From Diphasiastrum complanatum (taxonomy: Eukaryota; Streptophyta; Lycopodiopsida; Lycopodiales; Lycopodiaceae), in contig CM055109.1 of assembly GCA_029204225.1 (NCBI GenBank), positions 23,834,422-23,898,421 on the forward strand: 64,000 bases of DNA. Reading direction: 5' to 3'. Below the pieces are notes generated by a model. It saw nothing but the letters and a program-made list of their open reading frames with translations. It had not been told where the DNA came from and made no database searches. Numbering within the stretch: position 1 is the first letter of the stretch; every line of letters starts with the position of its first letter. A program made the translations under genes and the position numbers. Of the stretch, positions 29,491 through 41,650 are shown one piece after another.

Positions 29491-30778
29491 AGTATACATT
29501 AATTTTTGATGGAGTAAAGGATAGTTGCTGCATTTTTTACCCATATTTTAAACTCTTTAAAAGGCCGAATAGGTTATTAAGGGTGATTATGTTTTGTAGA
29601 TGCAAATTTTGCTTTATAACAGTCCTCCAAAAAAAAGCTAAGATTTGAAAAGGTTGATTATGTTTTTCAAATGCAGATTCTACTGCATAATGGTCATGTG
29701 ACTATCTTTACTCAATGGAATGAGTCGAGCATATGGCATATGACATTATGCCGAGTAAAGACTCAGGTGAGGCCTCTCGCCAATGGCTTTTTATCGAGCA
29801 ACATGTGACATGCCCGACTCATTCCATAATACTTGAGGAGCACAGGAACTAGCTAGTTTTTTTGTTAGTGGGTAATAGGTATGTGTTTTGGTGTGTGTGT
29901 GTGCACACATGAGAGAAAGAGTGAGTGTGCACTCTGCTTGTGTGTTTTTGTGTGGATCATCAAAAAGAAACTTAAAACTGTAAAAAATTTCACTTGGAGT
30001 GGTTTTATGCAAATGATGGATGTCATAACCTCGATTATAAAATCCAAATTTGAGCAAGTGTTGATTGAGGAAAGTCGGCAAACTATAGGAATGGAATGAC
30101 ATATTTAGCCAAAAATTGGTTTCGTAAAAATCTTATATGAAGTTGACATTTTAAAAAATGACTTCTTCTTTTAATGCAAGAAATTTTGTGTTTGTAGTTT
30201 TCATATGGAGGGGATTTGTGGATAGTGAAGTAGACAGATCCTTGTAAAACTTATATTACATAGGTTTATTCACCTAAAAAATAATTCATCAATGTATATT
30301 TTTAATTTCTTGCTAGCAAAAAATTTGCCAACAAGTTTAAGGAATTGTAGAATATTGGAGGGAAACCAAGAAATTTTTTCCCGAACACTGATTTGAACTA
30401 GCTCAATGTAACACTTGTACATCAATATAGCTCAATGTAACTCATACATGTACATATTCCATAATTGAACTTTTATTTTTTGCAAGCAAGACATCTTATT
30501 CTTGTCACCTCTTTATTTGCCATCATTTATGCCCTTAATTTGCATTTTTTTCTTTCTCATTGATCATTTGTCCTTGAAGATTTTAAAATACATGTTTGCA
30601 TTTTGCTCCATTTATGGGCATCTTCCCAACTATTTTTGAAAAATAACATCCATGAAAAAGAAGTCCATGACATTGGAGATGAGCATTTTGTGCGAAATTT
30701 GATGTCATGAAAAAATATTGGCCTTCATATCCCTGTTGAGAGTACTAGAAATTGGTTGTTTTGCCTGACCCATGCTTT
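29491..30778. other. F-box 3' flank, no gene recognised
   Basis: AT-rich. A short (TG)n run lies near 29892-29910. Confidence 0.5.
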
Positions 30779-30822
30779 TTTTTTTTTTTTTTTTTTTTTT
30801 TGGGGGGGGGGGGGGGGGGGTT
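30777..30822. repeat. Poly-T followed by poly-G homopolymer block
   Basis: About 24 T then about 18 G, then TTGGGG. Length is uncertain in any sequencing read; it might be an assembly or polymerase artefact. Confidence 0.85.
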
Positions 30823-31462
30823 GGGGTAGGTGGAGAGATGTATGCCTGAAGAATTGACCTTCATTGAGCCTATTCTACATCGGCAATGTTGTAGATTGTG
30901 TTGTCTTTCTAGCCAAAGATCAGGGGATGTTTTTGGATCTTAATGATCTGAAATTATTCACATGGTATCAAAGCTCTTGTGTTGTAGTTTATGAAAGGAT
31001 CAACCACATTTATCAAAGATTTGGAGGAGATGCCAATGCTAGAGCAATGCTAGATTGATTTCTACTAAAAAAATCAGCATTTTTACATATGTAGATTGGA
31101 TCTTTTGTAGGTCAAAACTCAATTTAGGTCTATGAGCTTGAGGAATTCTGATTTCTCACATGGATTACTAGATTTCGGTGATTTTTGATGCATTAGGAAG
31201 GTTTCATTAGATGCTACAAGATTCTATACCAAGTTTTAGGCAATTGCATGTAGAAATTGGAAGATTCAATTTTTTGTGATTTTGTCAAATTGGATCTCTA
31301 TTTTTTGAAGTTGCTGGACTTTAATAGAGTGTGTTTCAATCTTAGGAAGTGGCAAGATTCATTAGATTTTTGGTAGATCATAGATTGGTCAAGAATTCTT
31401 CATTCTATGTGTTGATTTGCTAGTTATAGTGCTAGAAGAGAAGTGAGACTTTCCATATTTTT

Positions 31463-32080
31463 GTGATTTCTTTTTTAATATATTTGTTGTCATTCAAAAG
31501 AGTGCTTCAAGCATTGGAACAGGCTAAAAGGAGAAGATTAGGTCACTTCAATATATATACAAGTGGAGGCTTTATGTTGGAGAGCAATGATAGGCTTACC
31601 TCAATCAACTATTCTACTTGGAAGGTGAGGATGGAGTCCTTATTGGAGATGAATGGGTTGATGGAGATTGTTGCAGGTGTGGAGGAGAGGCCTCAAGCAC
31701 CTCAAGATCAAGTGAGATATGACAAGAGAGCTAAGAGAGCTAAAAGAGCTCTACACATGATGAAGATGAATATTACTGTTATGGCCATATTCGGTTAAGG
31801 ACCTGGAATATTAGTCCTAATATGGTAGACCAGCCCTCCGCTATTTGAGATTGTTGGTCACGCCATGGAGACATATGGAATATTTGAGGTAGGGATTCTC
31901 CCATCGATATATTGGGTTAGGTTACCAGTTTCTTTCTTATTCTCTTGTTTCACATGGCATGGCTTGGGGGCTAGATCCAAGTTTGATCTAGGATTGGTTG
32001 GCTCCATTGTTTGTCTCATTGTGTTCTCCTATCCTCATCTTAGGGGTAATCCATTAGGGTCTTTACATTGGTATCAGAGC
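31463..32080 (+). mobile_element. Copia gag fragment with an LTR and PBS inserted
   Basis: A copia gag start reads LTSINYSTWKVRMESLLEMN then EERPQAPQDQVRYDKRAKRA (about 31590-31755). It is cut by a candidate LTR at 31777-32067 (TGTTATGG ... TTTACA), which is followed at once by the primer-binding motif TTGGTATCAGAGC at 32068-32080. So one element's 5' LTR sits inside the gag of another, or the gag belongs to an upstream copy. Confidence 0.7.
32068..32080 (+). other. Retrotransposon primer-binding site
   Basis: TTGGTATCAGAGC after a CA-ending candidate LTR; identical to the motif at 14804. Confidence 0.7.
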
Positions 32081-32476
32081 CTGACTAAGATGCGGTCTTG
32101 AATAGGATGAGACAAGCCTACATCGATTTGGAAGTTGAAGCGCTTGGATTTATGTCTCAGAAGGCGTGTTGTTTTTTTTCAAGGGAATTATGGAGTTGGA
32201 TTCACAAATTCCAAATAAGTAGTATAATTTTTGAAATCATGGTAGAGTGCACTCCTACATGGGTTTTTGGTAAAAGATGCTATGAATTTGTAGGAATCTA
32301 GATGCAATTTCACGATTTCTTGGAGAAGTTTTCAAATGGTGTTGAGTGATATGCAATGGTTGATTTAGTTACTTATTTCATTGCTAGATTTCGCTCAACT
32401 AAAGTTGTGAATAGCACGCATCAGTCCAAAAGGTTTTGAATCTGCTTGTTTTGTTCAAGTTCATAGATAATTGATT

Positions 32477-33250
32477 GTAAATCAATATGTCCATGTTGTA
32501 TGAACTTTTGGGAACATAAGTGCATGATTCTAGTTAAAACATGTTGAGAATTAGGGAATCTTGTTTCAAATCCTCCTGTAAACTTGCATGTTAGGAACAT
32601 AAGGTGGAGTTGCAGTTGCTTATACTATTTTTGTAGAGGAAAGTTAAGCTATGATTGTAAGTAGAGACAAACACCCACCTTGGAACTGTTGTTCTCTGTA
32701 AGATCTTGATCTCCTCTTAGTTTCTGTAAACTTGGACTTTACAAGAGGAAGCTTTAGAGTCTCTGTAAGAGTAGGGATTGTAAGGATATGTAACCTTGTG
32801 TTATGAACTCAGACATGCATTTAGACCTTCTCTCTAACTCTTTTTGAGTTCTGAAAACTCTAGAATAGTTATTGAAATCATGTGATGGTCGTTTCATTGC
32901 GTAGATCTGTTGCAAATAGGAAACGATGGTGGCCCTGGGAGTAACCTGTAAGTGAAGGAGCAAAATAAAGTTCTGGCAATTTGATTCAGCCTCACGTTAC
33001 TACTAACATCATAGACAATGGTTTAAAAGCAGAGATGATGATTTCTAGAATAGCAAAAATCCAGAACCATTGTTGGCGCAGAGGTAGTGTGAGCTAAAAG
33101 AGAGGACAAGCTTCAGTTGCAGATTGATGGATCCAACGGGGAAAGGATTAGGCCGTTTCCTTTCTGGCACAGCCATGGCAGCTTCATGCGTGTTGATGGT
33201 TAGATGGTTCCAGAAAAAAAAAACCTATCTTATATTGGAGGTGAGGAGGA
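32477..33250. repeat. Direct repeat R1, candidate LTR
   Basis: About 775 bp from TGTAAATCAATATGTCCATG to GGAGGTGAGGAGG, nearly the same as R2 at 34217-35022. Differences are scattered substitutions, a small indel and a poly-A of 10 versus about 43. Confidence 0.85.
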
Positions 33251-33837
33251 GTGACAACTAAGAGGTTTCCTACTAATGTAGGTTCATTTGAAAACTTTCA
33301 ATTGCATGAAAGACAAAATTTATTAGAGTGATGAAGCTCAATCTTGCTTTGAGACATCAAATGAAGTCGTACTCATAGCTCCTGTATTCTTGCATCTTGA
33401 TTTCATCTCACTTAAAGTCACTTAATGCGTAGTTGGGCCGAGTAAATCTGGTCGATCGTGAGGAGTAGGCAAAATATAGTTAATTAGTGACACACCACGT
33501 GCTATAAAAAACTAGGACAAAAACTCACAGAAATTTACTCGTAGATTGTCAAAGACCGTATTTTGTTGTTTCTTTGATGATGTGAATGTCTAGGTGAGTA
33601 GAGAATGACATAGTAGCACTTTAGACCCAACATCGCAGGTAGTGGACTACTTGGGAGAGTAAGGGTCAAGCATGAAATAATGTGGAATGATTTGTATTGA
33701 CTTTTGAGGAAATACATGAATTAACTAAGGAGGTTTAGAGAAGGCATTAACGAAAGTAAAATATAAGGGGGTACATTCAGCTATCATCATGTGCTGGATA
33801 ATTTTAAGGATGTATGTGCTGATATTTCACCTACTAA

Positions 33838-34060
33838 TTTTGTAAATTGAAATATTGAAATTAAAATAGGTCTTAAGCCAATCAATCCACCTCCATATAT
33901 GATAATCCTTGGCTGAAGAAAAGAGGAAGTGCAAAGGCATTTTATCAATGAATTTGTTGCTTAAACTAAATCAACTTTTGCCTCTCCATTGACTATCATG
34001 CTCTTCACAAGATAACCATTACAAATGCATATCCTATTCATGAGCTAGCTATGTATGAAA
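33838..34060 (+). pseudogene. Gypsy RT N-terminal remnant between R1 and R2
   Basis: Broken frames give IGLKPINPPPYMI, then EEVQRHFINEFVA and TKSTFASPLTIMLFTR, which parallels the gypsy RT start ('kPyR.sP.E..e.q.qi.ell..gfI.pS.SP...pv.lv.Kk'). It is heavily decayed. Confidence 0.5.
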
Positions 34061-34216
34061 GGAGCAAGAGCTTTCAATAAGATGTATATATTTTTACAAT
34101 ACATCAAATAAATATAGAACTGATTTTGGAACTATGAAGTCATAATATTGTGTTATCTTATGCTCATACAACATTTCCTGCCTTGATGAACATAATGTTT
34201 GAGTCATTGTTACATA

Positions 34217-34952
34217 TGTTTTGTAATCAATATTTCCATGTTGTATGGACTTTTGGGAACATAAGTGCATGATTCCAGTTAAAAACATGCTGAGAATTAG
34301 GGAATCTTGTTCCAAATCCTCTTGTAAACCTGCATGTTAGGAACATAAGGTGGAGTTGCAGTTGCTTATACTATTTTGTAGAGGAAAGTTAAGCTATGAT
34401 TGTAAGTAGAGACAAACACCCACCTTGGAACTGTTGTTCTCTGCAAGATCTTGATCTCCTCTTAGTTTCTGTAAACTTGGATTTTACAAGAGGAAGCTTT
34501 AGAAACTTTGTAAGAGTAGGGATTGTAAGGAGATGTAACCTTGTATTATGAACTCAGACATGCATTTAGACCTTCTCCCTAACTCTTCTTGAGTTCTGAA
34601 AACTCTAGAATAGTTATTGAAATCATGTGATGGTCGTTTCATTGCATGGATCTGTTGCAAATAGGAAACGATGGTGGCCCTGGGAGTAACCTGTAAGTGA
34701 AGGAGCAAAATAAAGTTCTGGCAATTTGATTCAGCCTCACGTTACTACTAGCATCATAGACAATGGTTTAAAAGCAGAGATGATGATTTCTAGAATCGTA
34801 GAAATCCAGAACCATTGTTGGCACATAGGTAGTGTGAGCTAAAAGGGAAGACAAGCTTCAGTTCCAGATTGATGGATCCAACGGGGAAAGGATTAGGCCT
34901 TTCTGGCACAACCATGGCAGCTTCATGCGTGTTGATGGTTGGATGGTTCCAG

Positions 34953-34998
<46 letters not shown>

Positions 34999-35022
34999 AT
35001 CTTATATTGGAGGTGAGGAGGG
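34217..35022. repeat. Direct repeat R2, candidate LTR
   Basis: Second copy of the R1 repeat about 1.74 kb downstream. It contains a poly-A of about 43 bases at 34953-34995. Confidence 0.85.
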
Positions 35023-35100
35023 AGATTAGTTCTTTTCCTTCTTTTCCTATTTTCTAGTGATCCAGCTTCATGAACTCGGAATGGTTGTGACTTGGGAGTG

Positions 35101-35249
<149 letters not shown>

Positions 35250-35743
35250 TGGTAGCCCAAGTTATCTATGGAGGTTGTGAGGAGGAGTTGGCCCTAAAAT
35301 TCTTGTTTTTTGGTTGAATTTAAGGTTTCGGGTTGGGCCACATTCTTTTAGGGCTTATGGAATGCATGTTTTTCATGGGTTAAGGTGGAATGTTGAGTGT
35401 TGTGTAATTTTACAAATTGCATGCCTATCAATTGATAGGATTATAGATGCATGCCGAACAACCATTGGGTTTTAAAGTTTTGATAGTCAAAATTTTGATG
35501 TTTGTTCGATATGAGATTTTCAAACTCAAGTTACTAGCACCCAGTTAGTGAAATTTTGGTTTCCTAGTGCTTAGTTTTCAAAATTTAAACTTGGTTTGGA
35601 TATTGCTTCCCAAATACGAACTTCCCTAGGAACAATATGCATGTATTAGGATCTTATTTGCTGGATAATTGGCTTGCATCGACATCTACCAGTAAGCTCA
35701 TAATGTGTTGTGGAACCTTAGTACCTCAGTTTTTGAAGTCAAG

Positions 35744-35867
35744 ATGTTCTAATCAGGGCTTTTGAAGAAAAAATCATTCTAACCCGATCTTGAGAAACAG
35801 TGGTATGTTCTAATCAGGGCTTTTGAAGAAAAAATCATTCTAACCCGATCTTGAGAAACAGTGGTAA
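35744..35867. repeat. 62-bp exact tandem duplication
   Basis: Unit beginning ATGTTCTAATCAGGGC occurs at 35744 and 35806 with no visible differences, suggesting a recent event. Confidence 0.97.
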
Positions 35868-38819
35868 TTGTATGATTCTCAGGCATGTACCCGGTAAAAT
35901 GATTTCATTCCTTGGTATTATGCTATTGATCCACTTAACTCCAGAATATCGGTACTCTCTGTAAATTGAGTTAAATGGTGCTTGTTTTCCTTTCTGATCG
36001 GTAAGATACAGATGGTTTTGCTTCTTCCTTCTAATTGAAATTGATGATTAGTGTAAGAATGAGTAACAGCTTTTGAGACACTTGTTAAAGTAATTAATTG
36101 GAATAAAATGGAAAATATTTGGAGGTAGTTCTTTATTCTTCTAAATTTGTGTGAAATATAGGAAAAGAAGTACCTGAATCCAAATTTTTTGTATTTCTCC
36201 TTAATTACAAGAAACTTTAATTTTCGGGGAACTGAAAATTCTAAGGAGGGAAGAAGAGTGGACATCAGTGGTAGTAAGTGTGATCGAGGAATGTATTTCG
36301 CAGTTAGGATTTTAAATAATCCTAATAAATAATTGCTTGATACCAGATATTAATTTCTTGGATTAAATTCATTTAACTGAATTTGTAACTGATATCTTTG
36401 TAAACAATGAGTTATCCGTAGGTTTGGATGTTAATTGTGATGTTAGAAGTAGAATTTTGATACATGGGTTACATTGGATCTGTTAGTTGACAGAAGCTTG
36501 TCCCTAAAATTGATGCATCAGTAGGGTTTCGAAGCCTATCACTAACTTGGAAGGATCAGATGATGATCAAGGGTGTATTTTAGTACCTAGTCGCGATATG
36601 GGAAAAAAAAGAAAACCAATGATCAAATGTGGGGTATTTTGGAAAATTTTGAGGTTTAATCTAGATCCCAATGTGGTATCTCATTATTTACAAAATCAGA
36701 AGCCCTCAAATCTATTTCTCGCTTTCTTAATTAATTCTTTACTTCTTAGTAATTTCTTGAATATAAGACATCAGATTGGTTTATATGATTCTTTCCAGTA
36801 TGGAGTTATTTTTCTGAAAGACTGTTATGTCATATAAATCACTACTTGTGTGAATAGACTTGGAATTCAGATAAATTCTATGGTCAAAGTGCTTCAAAGT
36901 GTTTGTCTTGGATATCTCTGTTTGCATAAATGGATTTTAGTGATGATAGATGCTATCACTCGAATTGAAATATTTGTAGGAAAAGTCCTATTTGTAATAA
37001 AGTGAATCCTTTAGGGGAATGCACTTATTACTGACTTTTTATGGATTTGGTTATTTTCATATGTCATCTTTCTAGTTAACTTTTATTGAGATTGATAATT
37101 TCTTTAAAAGGAGGGATGAAGTGATGGGATAAAATTCTATTTGGGAATTTATGGATTGCATATTTTTCAGAAGAGAACCAGCTAGGGTATAGAAGTGAGA
37201 TTTGATCTGAAAGGAATTTTGGATAGATTCAGAGTAAGATACCTAATTGGAACTTTCCGAATAAGATGAATTCTCTAGGGATTGTGTGGACAATCTGGAT
37301 CTAGAACAGGTTTGAAATTTGAATCATTATCTATAAGTAATACAATAAAAGGTCAAAGGTTACTGATTCCATTTTGATTGGAATAGAAGTAAGTTTGATC
37401 AGAATTTAAATCTGAGAGTTCTGTATTGGATCAACCTAATCTTAGTTTGAGTACTAGGGTCAGAGAGGGGTTGGTTGAGTGGAAGAAATTATGCTATTAG
37501 AGAAAATTGGATTGGAAAACTGTTGAGAGTGAATTTTATTCGTCTCAGAGATTTTTTGGATATGTTATTTACTCATGAGAAATAGAAAATCTTTTGTAGC
37601 TGAGTTACAAGATCTCAGTGAGATATGTGAGTAACATATGTGGGTTTTGGAGGAATTTGCTAGATAAGAATGTGTTTATGTACTGGGTCATAGTGAGACT
37701 ATTCACATATGTGCACGATTAATCTTGTATGAATCTATTGTGTATTCCTAGTTACTAGAGTTATTTTCTCGAAAACTTGAACAAAACTGCAAAAGAAAAA
37801 CCCAATGTAATTTATTATATTTTGAGTCTTTGACATATTTGATGCAATTCTACATATCCATGAACAACATTCACAAAACACACACACACACACACACACA
37901 CACATTCAAATTCAAGAGAAAATTTGTCTCCCTCTTAAAAGAAAATAAATGTATTGTCAAGTTTCCACTTGATTCACTTTCTCATGGTATGTAGTAAGAA
38001 ATATAAAAGAAAACTCCAATGTTTGAAAAGGACTTCAAAGAGCATATCTTACATAAAAGTAAATGAATATTATAATAAATGACATCCATATAACATTGGT
38101 TAGCATTCACTAATATTTGATGGATACAAATTTGCAAAACAAAAATCCAACATTTCGTACTCACACTAAGTACATACAATTATTGATGTAAAACCTTAAT
38201 ATACAAAGGACTAGTAAACGATTGACTAAATTTTCTTCCTCAATGCAAAGTTCAAAATGCAATATAGATTCTAAACCAAGGCCTTTCCAAAAGTTTCTAT
38301 AATCCATATTTGATCTTGTTCTTTTATGAAACACCTCTTGATGAAGGATGCATCATGGCCCATTGAAATTTCATGTACATGTGTGGCACCCAAAGGCCTT
38401 CTGAATCTTTTTTGTTTTAACAGTAAAGAAATCAATTGATTGAGTGGTCTTTGATTGAGTGATCAAATGAGAAAAATAGAGTGAATGAACAAGACGTACT
38501 ACAAAGAATACAATGCACAATGAAGGCCACTTATCTTTAATGCATACATCTTACCTTAACCATGGCTCATGAAATATACTCTCTTCTTAACCTTGAGTTT
38601 TGAAATTGACGTAGTTGGGTGTTTTGCAAACAACAAAAATGGTCCAATCACATGTCTAGACCTTGACCGACAAGACTCTTGAAATGTCCAAAAACATGCT
38701 CAGGAAACTAAAGAAAAATTCAGGTTTGACAAACGACTACACACAAATGTATAAAAGCGATTGAGCCATGTGCATGTTGCCAAATGCATGCAAAGTTTAA
38801 AATTATCTTGAACAACCTG
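35868..38819. other. AT-rich intergenic DNA, no gene recognised
   Basis: Only short frames. A (CA)n run sits at 37876-37904. Confidence 0.5.
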
Positions 38820-39554
38820 CCTATTTGATGATGGGACTTCAACTATTCATTTCACTGGTTCTGATCCTACGGGCGTGGTTCTGTCCACACCAACATCTTC
38901 CACAATCCCAACTCCCTCATTTGCTCTCACACTTCCACCACCACCTCCACCATTTACTACTAACTCCACACCGTCACTCACTCTCAACACGGACTTTGAT
39001 TCCACACTTCCACAAAATTCCTTATCTATACAAATATCCACCCTAATTGACTCTACAGTCAATGTAGATGATTTCGTCTTACAATTACTAACAGGGATTC
39101 CATCAACCATCGTCACCACTAATACACTCCACACATCTCTGCCACGCAGTATATCCCCACCTCTTTCATTTATTCCCTCAATCACCTCCACCTACCTTTC
39201 ATTCATCTCCATCTATCCCTGTTCACGATTTTTTACCCTTTAACCCAATGCCATAACCTAACTATACATGCACCCTCTTTGACATTGGCCCTTGGGAGCA
39301 GTTACTCCTTGCAGCCCAAAAAGCGGTATGGTTGGTAAATGAGCTCCAATATAATCTATTCAACACTCTAGGGGGACAGTATACCATGCGGCAATTTGAC
39401 GATGGCACTATGGCAGACCTTCATAAAGAAAAAACAAGGCTGGAAGTGGAAACCAAGCAACAGTAGCTGCAGCCAAAATCTCACCACTTATAATCAACAA
39501 CATCAGTAGATGCTCCTCCACCTCTAGAACCAGCTCCAACTGAAGGTATCCAAC

Positions 39555-39995
39555 ATGCAAAATATCATCGATAACATCAAAGCAAAAAGGGATGAGGCTG
39601 TAGCAGATGCACAAGCTGCACGTTCCACTATGAAGGAACAATTGGAATTGATGGACTTCAACGACTTCGCACCACCAGCTATTCCTGAGGGAACTCTCAT
39701 TCCAGTGGTGGCTTATCAAACGATGGCCCAAAAGTTAAAAGCCACGATGGAACATCACACAAAATTACAACAATCATACCTTGCCTCCGTTGAGGTCCTA
39801 AACCAGCACATTGCCACCCTGGAAGAATGGTTAAAGGTAGCTGTCCAGTCAACGCCGTCTGTTCATGCAAAGCATGCCCAGTTCCATGATTCGGGGCACC
39901 ATTTTGATGGACCAGATCATGGAGATGGAGCAGGATTTCAGCAGCCTCCTCCTGCTACTCAAGGCTCCTCCTTTCAAGGGCAACCCCTGGGGTAA
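39555..39995 (+). pseudogene. Coiled-coil gag-like ORF, unidentified
   Basis: 147 codons. A helical, charged stretch (IKAKRDEAVADAQAARSTMK, then LKATMEHHTKLQQSYLASVE) is followed by a His/Gly/Gln-rich tail. Best guess is a gag-like protein of a plant LTR element; there is no zinc knuckle. Function unknown. Confidence 0.4.
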
Positions 39996-40089
39996 GGAGC
40001 TCAAGCACCAAGCAATCCCTCAGGCTCTGGTGGTACCAGCTCCCTACATTATCTTTTTTCTTCCACCGCTTCTAACCCTCTCGACACCA

Positions 40090-40391
40090 CTAACCCCCCA
40101 TTTATTCAATGCCAATTTTCTCCTAAGTCACAAAGAATTGCTGAAGCTAACCCTTCCCCTCCCCTCTTTCTTGAATCTAATCCTCAAATTCAGCATGAGA
40201 TTGTCTTTGAAGCACCAACCATTCGATACAGAATCATGCCCATAGAACCAAACAAGGAGTTGTGTGCCTCTCAAGAGTTTGCCAAGAAATATCCAACGAC
40301 AAAAGAGCGAGGTGGCTACATATTGCCAGATTTGGACCAGTGTCAAACACATAAAGAAGCAATCAAACACCTGGATCCACAACCTCTCTAG
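40090..40391 (+). pseudogene. ORF of unknown family before the LTR
   Basis: Open frame PPFIQCQFSPKSQRIAEANP ... IRYRIMPIEPNKELCASQEF ... GGYILPDLDQCQTHKEAIKH. It looks like real protein (balanced composition, few codon oddities), but I recognise no family. A second frame at 40422-40619 with NPYYYPVARRELLVTNCHVF probably continues it after a stop. Confidence 0.4.
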
Positions 40392-40957
40392 CGCCATCAG
40401 CTCTTCCTACAAAGTAAGACCTTGATGGCACAATATATCAAAACTCCCTCTTATTTGCGCACAAATCCTTATTATTATCCAGTAGCGAGGCGAGAACTGT
40501 TGGTCACCAACTGCCATGTATTCTACCAGAAGCACCATGGCAACCTTGATCGCGACGTCAGATATTTTGCGAACAATTGCGGCCTGGTAGCATTTCTGGC
40601 AGAACTCGAGGGTTTTTAGGATCAAGGGCTACCTCCAATAGCTCGATATCAATAAACCACTACAAACGCAAGAAGACCACATCAGCGTAGCAAGGCTTTA
40701 TTATCGCGCTGCACTCACTTTAGTCCTGCACGTTGATATAGTGGAGCTATGGAAAACCCACAACTTTCTACAGGGTATGCTCCATTATTACAAACCAATG
40801 CCCTTCTTGAACAAACTGTGATGGCAAATGATGGAAGGCATCGGCACCACAATCTATCACTCCTGACAGCAATAGTCTCGTCTCCAAGAAGCACAGAAGA
40901 TTTATGAAGAAAAGGTTTCGATTGGTGTGGGACCACCAATCCAATAAGGAGGGGGAA

Positions 40958-41650
40958 TGTTAGCATCTGTGCTAATAGAGAAAAAATAAAAAGAGAGAAA
41001 TAAAACTCCGTGGCATGTGTTTTGTAAATCCACATACGAGTGTTTGTTAATAAACTTCCGTCATGACATGTGTTTGTAAGCCCATGAGTAGAAGCTTAAA
41101 AAATAATAAAATAGCTTAAACGAAACTTAAGATTAGAAATATTTTGTCTTAAGTTTTCCTAAGTTAAAAAACTTTGAAGTTCTAAATCCTAAGTTTGAAG
41201 TTCTAGAAAAGTTAGAAATAAATTAGTCTCATAAGTTAGTGGATACTTATGGAAGACCCTCCTTGCCATAAAAGGAGAGGTATTTGCCTTGTAAATAACA
41301 CTTTTGAGATTAAGCTATCAAGCTCTCTATTTTTGAGATTATCTCTCTATTTCATTTGTGTTCCCTTTGGGAAGGTGCATAGCTTGAAGGAAGGTGCTCT
41401 TGCCTCCTTCTCATTGGTTTGTATTGTGGCATGTATTTTGTTCATTGATTATTAGTTAGCCGCAATCTTCCATTCTAATTCCCTTTGGGTGTTAATCTAG
41501 GATTTAGTTTAATCACCTTGCTAGTTGGGTAAGCCTTAGTAAGGTTTTGTATTTTGTCATCTTAGTTAGTTTCTTCTTCTATTTCGAGCACTAGTTGGGT
41601 AAGCCTTAGTGCTTTCAACATTGTTTTCTATTTTCGCACTCCTTTTGACA
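40958..41650 (+). repeat. Candidate 3' LTR
   Basis: Preceded by the polypurine tract AATAAGGAGGGGGAA; starts TGTTAGCA and ends CCTTTTGACA, about 693 bp. It contains a TATA-like CCATAAAAGG near 41265 and an internal repeat of CTAGTTGGGTAAGCCTTAGT (41520 and 41590). Confidence 0.6.

Larger units (their letters stand above)
38820..40957 (+). mobile_element. Interior of a non-autonomous LTR element with gag-like ORFs (probable)
   Basis: Several plus-strand frames with coding character lie before a polypurine tract and LTR: a Pro/Thr/Ser-rich chain (38875-39243), DIGPWEQLLLAAQKAVWLVN (about 39280-39340), a coiled-coil frame (39555-39995) and a conserved-looking block IRYRIMPIEPNKELCASQEF (about 40220-40280). 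I see no protease, RT or integrase. The frames are offset from each other by frameshifts or stops. Confidence 0.5.

Noticed and set aside
29881-30099. Cys/Val-rich frame after the F-box gene
   Set aside because: Driven by a (TG)n run; nothing else supports it.
32754-32963. Pair of similar minus-strand ORFs at 32754-32963 and 34499-34708 as a gene family
   Set aside because: They are the same position of the R1/R2 direct repeat, read antisense; similarity comes from the DNA duplication.
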